From positions 114,942-178,941 of the forward strand of contig JANTQF010000041.1 in assembly GCA_032988165.1 (NCBI GenBank): a DNA stretch of 64,000 nt, given 5' to 3'. This DNA is from Emmonsiellopsis sp. PD_33 (Eukaryota > Ascomycota > Eurotiomycetes > Onygenales > Ajellomycetaceae). Both the position numbers and the translations under genes were made by a program. The notes beneath the pieces are model-generated. The model was not told where the DNA came from, did no database searches, and worked only from the letters and a program-made list of their open reading frames with translations. How positions within the stretch are numbered: the stretch's first letter is position 1; each line of letters opens with the position of its first letter. Positions 38,703-48,524 of this stretch are shown piece by piece.

Positions 38703-39423
38703 ACATTTCGAAGATGTATGTTTTACCTATGCATCGTTGTTTTGGGATGTATGGATATGGTGACATGATTTTTTTCTTTTTTCGGCATGTTGGATTTTAC
38801 GATGCGAGGAGTAGTAGGTATGGCGGGTTTGTGTTTACCATGCATGAATGAGTTATGTGATGGGACTGGCTGGCTGGGTTGGCAGATCGTTTTTTCCATT
38901 CTTTTTTCTGGGGGAGGGATTGATTCATATTGTTCGGATCTTGCTGTTGGTGGTGTTGAATATCTTTCTATTCTTTGGTAACTAGTTCTAACTACATGTT
39001 TCCTTGGTAACTCCCTGACGATAGAAGTGTTTCCCAGCTTCTCAAAAGGTCCTCTTTTCTAAGTATGACTGTACAGTTTTAAACAAATGGTAATAATATT
39101 TCCCTATTCGAATAGCTAGCCCGTTGGATTTGTGTAGTAGGAATGGGACGTCAAAAAGTAGATTCCATAGCTGGAGGTGGTGAATGCTGCCATTCCGCGC
39201 TAACTCTTTTGAGCGGCATTGAAAACATCGAGGTTGGCCGCCACGCCGCAGCTTGATCACAGCAACCACCTCTGATACCCCAACAACACCCTCCTTTCCA
39301 CACGATTGAGCTTGTCAAGCTAAAGAAAACCCCGATCTTCCTCTATATCAAGTCGATTCCATCCATAATCCACCATCCACTCAGATTAAATTCCTTTCAT
39401 TTGCTCCGCTTCACACTGCAGCC
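38703..39423. other. intergenic between myosin and ISY1
   Basis: 3' flank of the myosin gene (T-rich, with TCGGCATGTTGGATTTT near 38,783) and the promoter of ISY1. No supported gene. Confidence 0.5.
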
Positions 39424-40270
39424 ATGGTAAGCCTCTCACCCGCCCGACAGAAACAACCCAACAAGCGCACGCAGAAAAATAGCGATTAACCACTCACATC
39501 CCCTCCCTTTATAGGCTCGCAACAGCGAAAAGGCGCAGTCCATGCTCTTCCGGTTCCGCGCCGCGCAAGCCGCGGACATGGGAATCCTCGACATCGGCCG
39601 CACCCGCCGTCCCAAAGCCATCACAACCATCAACTCGATACCCATCTGCGAAAAATGGAGGGGCCAGGTGCTCAAGGAAATCTCGCGCAAGGTCTCGCGG
39701 ATCCAGGACCAGAGTCTGAGCGATTTCCAGATCCGCGATTTGAACGATGAGATTAATAAGGCGATGCGCGAGAAGTGGATGTGGGAGGTGCAGATACGGA
39801 ATTTGGGTGGGCCGAATTATACGCGTGGTGGTGGGAGGGTGTATGATGATGATGGGAGGGAGATTCCGGGGGGTGGGAAGGGGTATAGGTATTTTGGGAG
39901 GGCGAGGGAGTTGCCTGGTGTCAAGGAGATGTTTGAGGCGGCGGCGAGGAAACGGGTTGGGGAGGGGCTGGAGGAGGAGGGCGGTGGTGGGGGGAGGGCG
40001 GGGGATGTGAGTAGGAGGAATGTTGATGCGGCTTATTTTGGGTATGGGTTGGAGGAGGAGGATGGGTCGTTATTGGAGTATGAGAGGCGGAAGGAAGAGG
40101 AGGCGGTGGAGAATATGTTGAAGAGAGGTGAAGAGGCTGCGCCGGATGGGTGGGAACCGCTTCCTGGGGATGGAGGGGATGGGGTTGAGTGGAGGCTGCC
40201 TTCGCTTGAAGAGGTACAGGAAGAGCTGGTGGATCGGAGGCGGCGGAGGCTGTTGGATAAAATTCTCTGA
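39424..40270 (+). CDS. ISY1: pre-mRNA-splicing factor ISY1
   Basis: Exon 1 is the ATG alone (39424-39426). An 88-bp intron with GTAAGC donor follows, then exon 2, 39515-40270 (252 residues in total). The N-terminus ARNSEKAQSMLFRFRAAQAA and the stretch RRPKAITTINSIPICEKWR are hallmarks of ISY1, a component of the NineTeen/Prp19 complex acting in the catalytic spliceosome. The C-terminal half is glycine- and glutamate-rich. Codon use there shifts from C-ending to G/T-ending codons (from about 39,780), a visible change within one exon. Without removing the intron, ATG would run into a different frame, so the gene depends on splicing for its own start. Confidence 0.93.
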
Positions 40271-40468
40271 TTTTTGATTTTTGAATTGATTGCTTGCGTT
40301 ACGAAGAAAGGAATTGGCGTTGTGACTGGGTCCTTTTTTATGTAACGAATTTTTTCATGTTTTGTATGTGTTATCATTATATTTGCTTCGTTATATGAAA
40401 TCTATAGTACATGGTATACAGTGTTCATCTAGAACGTTGAGGTAAAAACAGAGAGCATTCCGAGATAT

Positions 40469-41628
40469 TCAAACCTTCTCTAGTTTTGCGAGTTGCAATT
40501 TCTTTCTTTCTTCTTTCTGGGCCTTCTTCGCTTGGTTCATGCTCATTCCTAGCTCAGCAAATTTCGCCTCTTTCCGCTTCAGAGTCTCGGCATCTACATC
40601 ATCAAGGATCAACGTTCCCAGCAGTCCATTCCTCCACAGGCCTAAGAACCTCGACGCGGCCGTGTCAATATCCGGTACGCCGCCTTTGGCAAGAAATGAT
40701 CTCTTTCGCGCCAGCGCCTCCAAAAACTCCATTATATCATTTGTCGGTGGCGAGATTTTGGCATATAATTCCGCGTTCTGACGGTTATATTGGTAGAGCA
40801 GGTAGTCTGCCAGTGTGATGCGGGAAATGATAGTGTTCTTGATGCAGGAGCAAAGTGCAAGCTTCAGCATGCTTTCTGAGTCGGGCATATATGGGACAAA
40901 GACTCCGGGGGTATCGACTATGTAGACGGGATTCCTCTCGCGGTGTAATATTTTAATCGGGCCACCGACTTTCCTCGTCACGCCAGGGTCTGCGCCGATC
41001 CTAGCAGCTTTGCCCTTCTTCCGACCCACGAACCGAAGGGCGTTGATTAGGCTTGACTTGCCGATGTTGGGCATTCCGACAACTAGTACTCGAGCACCCA
41101 CTACGGGGTTACAGGGGTATCTTTCTTTTTTGAGAGCATCAAGTATGGGGTACATGGTATTCCTATTGGGGCTCGTGAAGAAGACTTTGGTGGGGCGATC
41201 CCATTTGGTTATCTGCTTGTCAATCTATATATATAGAGCGCACATGTTAGCTTCTTCTTCTTCTTCTTCTTCTTCTTCTTCTTCTTCTTCTTCTTCTTCT
41301 TCTACGAAATAAGACCATGATATAATTCTCCAAACGACAAAATATCGAGATACTTCCTCACCTTTTGATATTTTAACTTCATCGACCCTCCAAGATCCCT
41401 TTTCGTGTACACAATATATCTCGTCTTCTCCCCCAGCGCTTCGTCAAGCATCGGGTTGATCGAGGTGGCAGGGATGCGGTAATCTCTGCATTCAATAACA
41501 AGATCAATCATGGAGATCATCTTTTTCATTTGGTCAAGGCCGGCTTTGTGGTGGCCTAGGAAATAGGTGCGCGGGATGCCCTCGAGTTGCGGGAAAATGG
41601 CGCGAGGAATGAAAGTGGGTGGAATCAT
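40469..41628 (-). CDS. MTG1: mitochondrial ribosome-assembly GTPase MTG1
   Basis: Two exons, 41628-41362 and 41224-40469 (340 residues). It is a circularly permuted GTPase: the G4-like motif TKRD (residues about 75-78) comes before the P-loop GMPNIGKSS (about 139) and DTPG (about 185). HHKAG and ECRDYRIPATS near the N-terminus are typical of the YlqF/MTG1 family. The family acts in large-subunit ribosome assembly at the inner mitochondrial membrane. The start at 41,628 (MIPPTFIPRAIFP) gives a presequence-like N-terminus. The 137-bp intron carries a trinucleotide microsatellite. The gene ends 198 bp from the convergent ISY1 stop. Confidence 0.92.
41251..41303. repeat. (CTT)n microsatellite inside the MTG1 intron
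   Basis: About 17.7 uninterrupted CTT units (GAA on the coding strand) occupy 53 of the 137 intron bases. They sit between the donor and the branch-like GCTAAC near the acceptor. Confidence 0.97.
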
Positions 41629-42428
41629 TGCGGCGGCTGGTAGGTTGTGAGGGATCGGGAAATGTAATTGCGGAGGGTTCACATGTCAATCGTGTATGCT
41701 CCTTGTATGCTGGGTATAGGAGCATGAGATAGGAAATGCGGTGGTTAGATTGTCGCGTTCCTGATGGCTTGGGGTTGTAAAATTATGGGATTTCCCGGAA
41801 CAAAGAAACGCCGATCACGGGGTTCGGCAGTCCTGGGCGCTTACCTAAGTTTTGCTGGTCTCTTTGCCGCGTCTGAGCCGAATGCCGAGCTTTATGGTTG
41901 CTTTGCGGTTCAACAGCTATGCATGAACTATCTTTTAGATTTCTAACTTAGGATTCCTGGCTTAAACATATCAGTACATACTCTAGGACTAATAGCAAAC
42001 TTAACCCTTCACGAATAGGTTGGATTTTGGAGGGTTAATACCAATTATGGGCCATGACAGTGACATGAAACAAAAGTGGTCAATAGCTCAAAAAGAATCT
42101 ATGTTCCGATGCTTGGAAGCCTGTTCGATCGCGATGTTTAAAAATAGAAAACAAGATAAAGATGGCATGTTCTTCAGCAATGACCAAACAGTTAGACATA
42201 GACGGTCGTATGCGACAAAAAACCTAGATATCAAAAACAAGCCCGTCCACCCCGAGGGTATCTTCCAGGGATAATACATACTCAACTATCCTTATATACG
42301 CCAAAGAAGATTCAAATCCTGCAACTCCATGCCTGTATCTGCAATACCCATCCTCAAGAGCAAAAGAATGGGCGGATATTGGAGAATAAATCCAAATTTA
42401 TATGGTGAGAGTTGTGTGAGCAAATCCG
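41629..42428. other. intergenic, MTG1 promoter and VPS34 3' flank
   Basis: MTG1 starts and VPS34 ends here, both on the minus strand. An 84-codon plus-strand open stretch (42,020-42,274) starts without an ATG at its head and has no recognisable domain; I do not call it. Confidence 0.5.
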
Positions 42429-45228
42429 TTATGCCCTCCATCCCTGAACGAAATCGTGCAAACGATCGATAACAACTCCAAATATGGCATTCACGCTGTC
42501 GCTAATCAGTTGCTCGAAATGGCGAATCGCCTCCTCTTCGCTCATCTCGAGATGGAACCTTTCCTTCACCTTTAAAACAGCCTTATCTGGCTCGACGCGA
42601 ATATCGGGGATATTTGCATCAACCATCAAGCTAAAAAGGTTGAGAATGAGGTTTGCGGACTTGCGTAATGTAGTGTACGCCGTGAAACAGTATTGTTTGA
42701 ATAGGAGATAGTTGGGAGATGATGCCCCGCCCATTCCCTCTACCATTTCTTTGCAAAGCTTCATCATGGGTGCGAATGGTTTCGGGTCACGACCAAGGAT
42801 GAAGCCGAAATCAGCGTGGAAGAAGTGGCCATCTGGTGCAAGTAAGAGGTTGTCTAGATGTCGATCTCCGACGCCAAGGAGATAGGTGATGACGCAGTAC
42901 CCAGCACAAGATTTTATGTATGTGTCCATTGTCTCCTTCCTGACACCTAATGGTTCATTGTCGTCTGGATTGTTCGCTTTGAGGTAGGCAAGAATCGAGC
43001 CTTTGTATTTGGCCGACGCCGCAGATAGTGAAGTGGATGGAATGAATTGCATTGCACCAGCGTTTGCACTAGTGGCAATAATTCGATAGGGGGTGAGTTT
43101 CAAGTCCAAGTTTTCTTTTTGAAGGAGACGATCCATCAGGCTAATAATTTGTATGACGAGCTGATCCTGTCGAAGATCATCTCCAACTTTGAAAATCACG
43201 GGGTATTTTCGCCCATCAGAAAGTTTGAAGTTGATCAGTAACGGGGAGAGTGAAGATTTGAAAACATTAGAACCCTCAGCAAAGCAACCAGTAATCATGA
43301 CTTCCGGGTCCAATGGAAGTGGTAGCGGGGGATCAATGGTCGCAACCTCATTTTTAGGATCTAATAGAAACTTCTTCAGCGATTCGATTTTTGCACCACG
43401 GTTCACTTTTGAGAATCGAATATCCTTCGCAATTTTGGAAAGAACCGCAATGAGCTCGCCCTGTCGTAGTAATATTTTTCTCTGTTCGGGATGATGTTTT
43501 TCTAGTTCGACCATAAAATAGTACTCGGCGCGGGCGAAAAGTTTGCGATGTGAAGAAATAGTGCTAGGGCCAGTATCGTCGCACTCGACCATGAGATACC
43601 AATGGAGATAGCTTCCAAGCAACGGATTATTGGCAGCCCGAGTGATTAAGAAATTGATCAAGGAGGAATCTTGAGTGACGTCACCGGTAACGTCGTTGGG
43701 AATAGCTTCAAACTTCAGGGCCTGCACCAGCTGTAAAAGATACAGAAGAAGCTCTTCATCATCGGACTTCCTCAGGCGGTCAACAGCATAGGCCCGGACA
43801 TCGGGATTATCAAAGGTCGGCCCAAGAAGTTCCAAGGCATCATCCACGTCAATTTCGGTCCATTTCGGAAGGATTTCCACAGCTTGGCGGGCTTCGCCGC
43901 TGTCTTGCCAATTGACTGATTTAACAAATTTTGTGAGGGCTCTCTTATCACGAGTGAGGTGGTGTCTGAATTTCCAAACAAGATCCTTCTCCTCAGCATT
44001 GAGTTCTTGCGTGGGTCCGTATAGCATGATCTCATTGAGCTCATCCCGGATCTTAGGATTTGGCTTGAGGTCGCGATCCATGATCCCAGTTCGATGGCTA
44101 CGAACTAGTCTTCGATGTTTATCTTCGCAAGGGTTGCCTCGTTGACCGACTTCAGGGTCGTATATGCGAATAATTCGATGGTCTTCATCATCGTTACCAG
44201 CTCCATCTATGTCCGGACCTAAACGGACTTCGGGAGGGGGCTTGAGGGTGGAAGTAGAACCTGATGTTGCCTGTTGTGGGTAAGAGGATATTGGGGGAGG
44301 AGGGTATTCGAAATCCTCGAAAACAACAGGGAAGTCAAAACGCGGAAATTCGACATAGAGGACGAAATTCTCCTCAAGGTCCTCTACATCTCCGTCATTG
44401 TCGTCGACATTATTATTCTTGCCATTTGCCTTGGCAAGCGATTTCTCACGAGCAGCATGGTTATGGACTGCTCTCTTCTTTGCTGCCTCCTCGGCTTCCA
44501 ACTTTTTCTTTTCCACTGCCCGGAAGACTAGTTGATCTAACCAGTCAACCCGAGCAATCTCTCCCATCTCATGTTTTTTGAGAAGTTTCTCTAACCGTTC
44601 TAGCTCCTCTTCCTCCGGAGTAGGGCCATGGTCAAGGTGGGGAGCCAGGCGGCGTCTTTGCGCGGGGGTGGAAGGCGTGGTAGTATTCGAAAGTCCATCT
44701 GCTGCCTTGTGTCTGTATATTTTACACTTCTGTCTCCCTTTCTTCAGCGTGCCGTCTTCATCAAATAACGATATCGTAGTTCCACCGAAAGGAACAGAAT
44801 GGCCATATACATCACCACTCAAGGGAGACAGATCCCAAACCGTGATAGCTAGCTGACTGTTGACGGGGGCATCTTTGATAGACACGGGTATGGTAAGCCA
44901 CTCATTCCACGTACGGCTTGTTTTGAATGCCTTATATGACGTTTGTACCGGAACCCCCAGAGGCTTGGAGCTCGCCCATAGCTGCACGGTAACGTAAACG
45001 TCGGATGTAGGGCTTTGATTTGATCCAAGATGCCGAAGTTCGGGACTTTGGAGTAAGACGGAGAATGGTATGGATTTCTGTTTTCCTTCTAAGCCTCCTC
45101 TACACAGGAGAGTTAGTCCTTGAAAAGAAAAGGGGTCAGAGGCAGCGTCATCTGGAGCTACTATCTTACATCTTTAGATGGACCGGGAGATCCACCTGGG
45201 CGGAGGTCGCGAAGGTGTAGGTGTCCAT
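42429..45228 (-). CDS. VPS34: class III phosphatidylinositol 3-kinase VPS34
   Basis: Two exons, 45228-45170 and 45099-42429 (909 residues). It makes phosphatidylinositol 3-phosphate for endosomal sorting and autophagy, in complex with Vps15/Vps30-type partners. Order: C2 domain (about 1-290, with an acidic/lysine-rich insertion at about 150-215), helical PIK domain (about 330-530), kinase domain (about 610-900). Kinase motifs: VGDDLRQDQ (about 664), the catalytic loop GVGDRHLDNLL (about 765), and the activation loop ADFGFILGRDPKP (about 786), followed by the C-terminal amphipathic helix. The first exon supplies MDTYTFATSAQVDLPVHLK. The 70-bp intron has GTAAGA/CTAAC/TAG signals. It starts head to head with NSE4. 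Confidence 0.95.
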
Positions 45229-45757
45229 CAAAATATCCCGGACGTCCCGGGCACTAAAACAGGCGTTGGCACCCTTCGTATCATGCGATGGCGAACTGCA
45301 TCTCAGCAATAGAAGTCTGATTCCGGGTTGTTTGGTATTGCGGGGAGTTGTGGTGATTCTCCGAGTGATGTCAGGCTAGCTCGCCGGCTGGTTAGTCATT
45401 AATTACATAATCAGCCCGCTGACTAACGACCGCGTCCCTCCCAAAATATTCTGGCGGAACTTCACTCCTTCGCATACATCATTGCTGAGCCCTTGAGAAG
45501 CGTCTTCGTTTTGATATCAAGACCGGCAGGATCTCCGCTATCACTGATACTTTTTAAGTGACTTGTCCCCGGATTTAACTGTTGTATTGTCCGCTTGCTC
45601 GTATCACTCGTTATCGCTTGGTATCACTTACTCCATTGAAACACGCTTCCGACGCGATACGCGCCGACGCCCTACGCCGCATTTCTGCACGCTTTCCAGC
45701 CCCCATAGCCTTCTCTCTCGGCGGCAAATCGGTTGCCTCACGCTCGAGGGGGAAATC
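45229..45757. promoter_or_regulatory. divergent promoter region, VPS34 / NSE4
   Basis: 529 bp separate the start codons of two diverging housekeeping genes. The NSE4 reading frame is open to the left back to 45,563, but its first good ATG is 45,758, so that extension is taken as untranslated. No TATA box is obvious. Confidence 0.6.
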
Positions 45758-47303
45758 ATGGCATCAGAGGGCACCCCGAGTCGAGGCGGTACACCCGCCG
45801 AGACATCCTCCGACCAAATGACGCCCTCACCATCTACTTCTTTCTCCTCAGACAAGGAAAACAGACATTCATCACGGACAGATAAAAGAAAGACTGCCCC
45901 TCCATCGACACAGTCGGCAGAGGCATCTCCCACAATGGCGGACGCGTCGAATAAGAGACGAAGATTATCGGATAAAGGCCTTTCGGATCGTCAAAGCCAG
46001 GCCGCTCACAAGCGCCGGCTTCAACAAGTGAACAATACCGATCTCTACGACCCAGATCAAGACCCAGAGGAGCGTCGGGCGGTTCGAAAGGGTCTAAGGG
46101 ATTTGGCAATGAATCTGAACGGTATGACGCGTTTGTATACTATAATATATTGATGAGGCCATACTAAAGGTTATCTAGATTCTCGCGCGGAATACCTACA
46201 ACCAGGGAATACCGGTATACGTACTACGTTAGAAAGCGCGAATAGACTATTTAAATCGGTAAAGCAGACATCTGATGCGACGATAGACTCCCGGCTTCTT
46301 GTTTCTGCGGCGGATTTAACCTACAAACGAACCGCCCAGGCAGTGTTGGGTGATGGCCAGACGGGCATCGATGTTGACGATTTTGTTTCGAAATGCATTG
46401 GGTATATGCGCCAGGGGCCCCGGAGCGAGGAGATACCCTTTTCCAGCACTCAGAGACGACGCCGTCGCGCCACAGGCCAGGATGTTGACGAGGAGAGCGG
46501 CGACGAAGGCGATGCACTTAATTGGGACTGGTTGGGCCGTAGAGCATGTTTCAGACATAATTTGCGTCCGGCTGTCTGTGGCTTCTTACTTGGCCCACTA
46601 TCGGTGCAGAAAAAAGCCCGTCAACTAACTCAACGAAGAGCAAGACAAGCCCCTGCCGACCCTTCTAGGGCAGTGCAGCCGCAGGAGCTTAAACAGTCTG
46701 ATTTAGAGGCACAAAGAGAAGCCTCAAATTTGACCGACATGTGCACCAGTATTCGACAAATTTTGGACGCGACGCAAAAACAGGGCGAGCAACTGGCCAC
46801 CGAGGAGCTATCCAGTTTGGCTGAAGATATTCCGGAGGACGAGGTTATGGAAATAATGAATAAACACTCAATTGCGGATGATGGCGGCGTGCCTCTATTC
46901 CGATTCTGCATAAATCCGAACTCGTTCGGGCAGACGGTTGAGAACCTCTTCTATGTCAGCTTCTTAATTCGGGATGGTAGTATTGGCATATCAATGGACG
47001 GCAACGGGCTTCCTACGCTACGTAAGTGCTTTTTTTCCCTCCCCGTGCTTGATTAGTTAGTTTCCAATTCTAAATCAAAAGAATACTAACGCTTTCATTC
47101 CAGATCCATCCACGCCCGCAGCGCCATCCGAAGCCCAGGCTCAAAAACTACAAAAGCACCAGACTGTCTTTAGCCTCGACTTTGAAACATGGGAAGATCT
47201 GATCGAAGTTTTCGATATCCAAAGACCAATTATCCCCCATAGACGAGAGATGGCAAAACCACAGGCGGCAGACGGAGGAACCGCCCGCGGCTGGTATGCT
47301 TAG
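45758..47303 (+). CDS. NSE4: SMC5-SMC6 complex kleisin NSE4
   Basis: Three exons, 45758-46121, 46179-47021, 47104-47303 (468 residues). The N-terminal 90 residues are serine/threonine-rich and basic. The kleisin N-domain follows (DPDQDPEERRAVRKGLRDL ... LFKSVKQTSDATIDSRLL). The C-terminal winged-helix domain is clear: LFRFCINPNSFGQTVENLF, FLIRDGSIGI, FSLDFETWEDLIEVF. NSE4 bridges the heads of SMC5 and SMC6 in DNA repair. Start chosen at the ATG in ATCATGGC context. The C-terminus ends a few residues after the conserved domain. Confidence 0.9.
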
Positions 47304-47959
47304 AATCATACCTTCACGCCTAATAAACATGCTGCACTTGTACTTTGTTCATCTATTTCTTATACAACACTTGGAGGCCTTTTTGAATTTTTTGATCTCT
47401 TCTCATCATTTGATCCCCCCCCACACTTTACTTTATTGTTCCGTCGTTGTGGACACTTTTAGCCGTTAATTATTCTGCTTTTACCTGCACTTATTATCTG
47501 CATTGTTAATATTTACTCTTCACTGTATGATATATTTTTTCTTACCACCACTTATTATTAGTCGATTTTTAATTATTCGCCGGAAAAGAAAAGGAAGGGA
47601 AAGCAAGAACTGGGGTTGATTTTCTGCGTTAGATATTAATTCGTTCCATTAAGCCAGCCGTTAGTTCTATTTACACGATCCGCTCTATATGAGTTATTAA
47701 CAAAATATAGAATATATATACCCAGCGGATAAAGAGAAGAGATTCGCGTCAACTAAATGCCCTGACCTTTACCCAATCACCCCTCCACTTCCCCATTGGC
47801 CGAGGACAAAAAAGGGGCAGATTTTTATTGTTCGCCAAGGAAGTTCGGGACGAGGAGAGAACAGGACTTTATCAATATCTCGAGCCCCTATGTTGTCGAT
47901 TCCACTGCTCGTGACCAGGAGGAAGGACTTTGCCCGCACCATCTGAGGGCTCTACCTGC
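47304..47959. other. intergenic, AT-rich, no gene recognised
   Basis: 3' flank of NSE4: T-rich and AT-rich sequence (47,340-47,760), but with CpG present, so unlike the left block. A short plus-strand open stretch from 47,796 without a clear start has CPHH and CAVC pairs but no recognisable family. Confidence 0.45.
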
Positions 47960-48524
47960 CGAGAAATGTGCCGTCTGCGCTCACAATGCTTTTTCTTAGC
48001 GTTCTTGCCACGGAGCTTGCGATGAGAAACGACATCATACGCTGCCTTCTTGCCATGTTCAGGCCGTCTGTGTTGGGGATGAGCATGTTCCCCAGTATCA
48101 TCTGAGGGGGCTTGCTTCTTGCAACGAGCTATCGGGCGCTTGGGTGCAGTAACACCTTTGTCCGTATCATCACGAACTTACGATCAAACTGGCATCGCCC
48201 TTAGCGTCGTGATGTTGTCGTTTGCGTCGGGGAATATCATCCCAGCTGATGATATTTTGTTGCCTCTTTTATCGGACACCTTCTGCTCGGATATTGTTTG
48301 GTGGTTTTTGTTTCTGCCTCGGGGCAACTGATGTCTTTTCTGGACAGCGTCTTCTCTGCCGACTTGGGATCCGCATCCCCTGTCTCAGCGAGGATGTCGA
48401 GAGTCTCATCACGAACATATGATTGGTACGGATGACGACCCTTTCTTTTTTGTAGAGGGATGCCAAAATTTCCCCAGGGCTGGCGGCTCGGAATAGCACA
48501 CTGAAATTCCTGGGAGGCTCGTTC
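47960..48524 (-). pseudogene. decayed C-terminal extension of the RhoGEF-BAR gene (tentative)
   Basis: Just after the stop at 48,525 the minus strand keeps coding-like pieces in three different frames. First is PPRNFSVLFRAASPGEILAS (about 48,515-48,455). Second is GRHPYQSYVRDETLDILAE (about 48,440-48,385), resembling the SH3-like end of fungal BAR-type RhoGEFs. Third is a long Lys/Arg/His-rich tail (about 48,180-47,960). Frame changes separate them. I infer that an ancestral longer C-terminus has been lost by indels. An unrecognised intron or assembly errors could give the same picture. Confidence 0.35.

Noticed and set aside
42020..42274. 84-codon plus-strand open stretch between MTG1 and VPS34
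   Set aside because: Hydrophilic, with no family resemblance and no proper start at its head; it overlaps the probable 3' UTR of VPS34.
47796..47999. Short plus-strand frame with CPHH and CAVC pairs, at first sight like the cysteine modules at 16-18 kb
   Set aside because: Spacing differs (no C-C-x-C or G-P), there is no true start codon, and it lies next to an antisense basic tail with better coding character.
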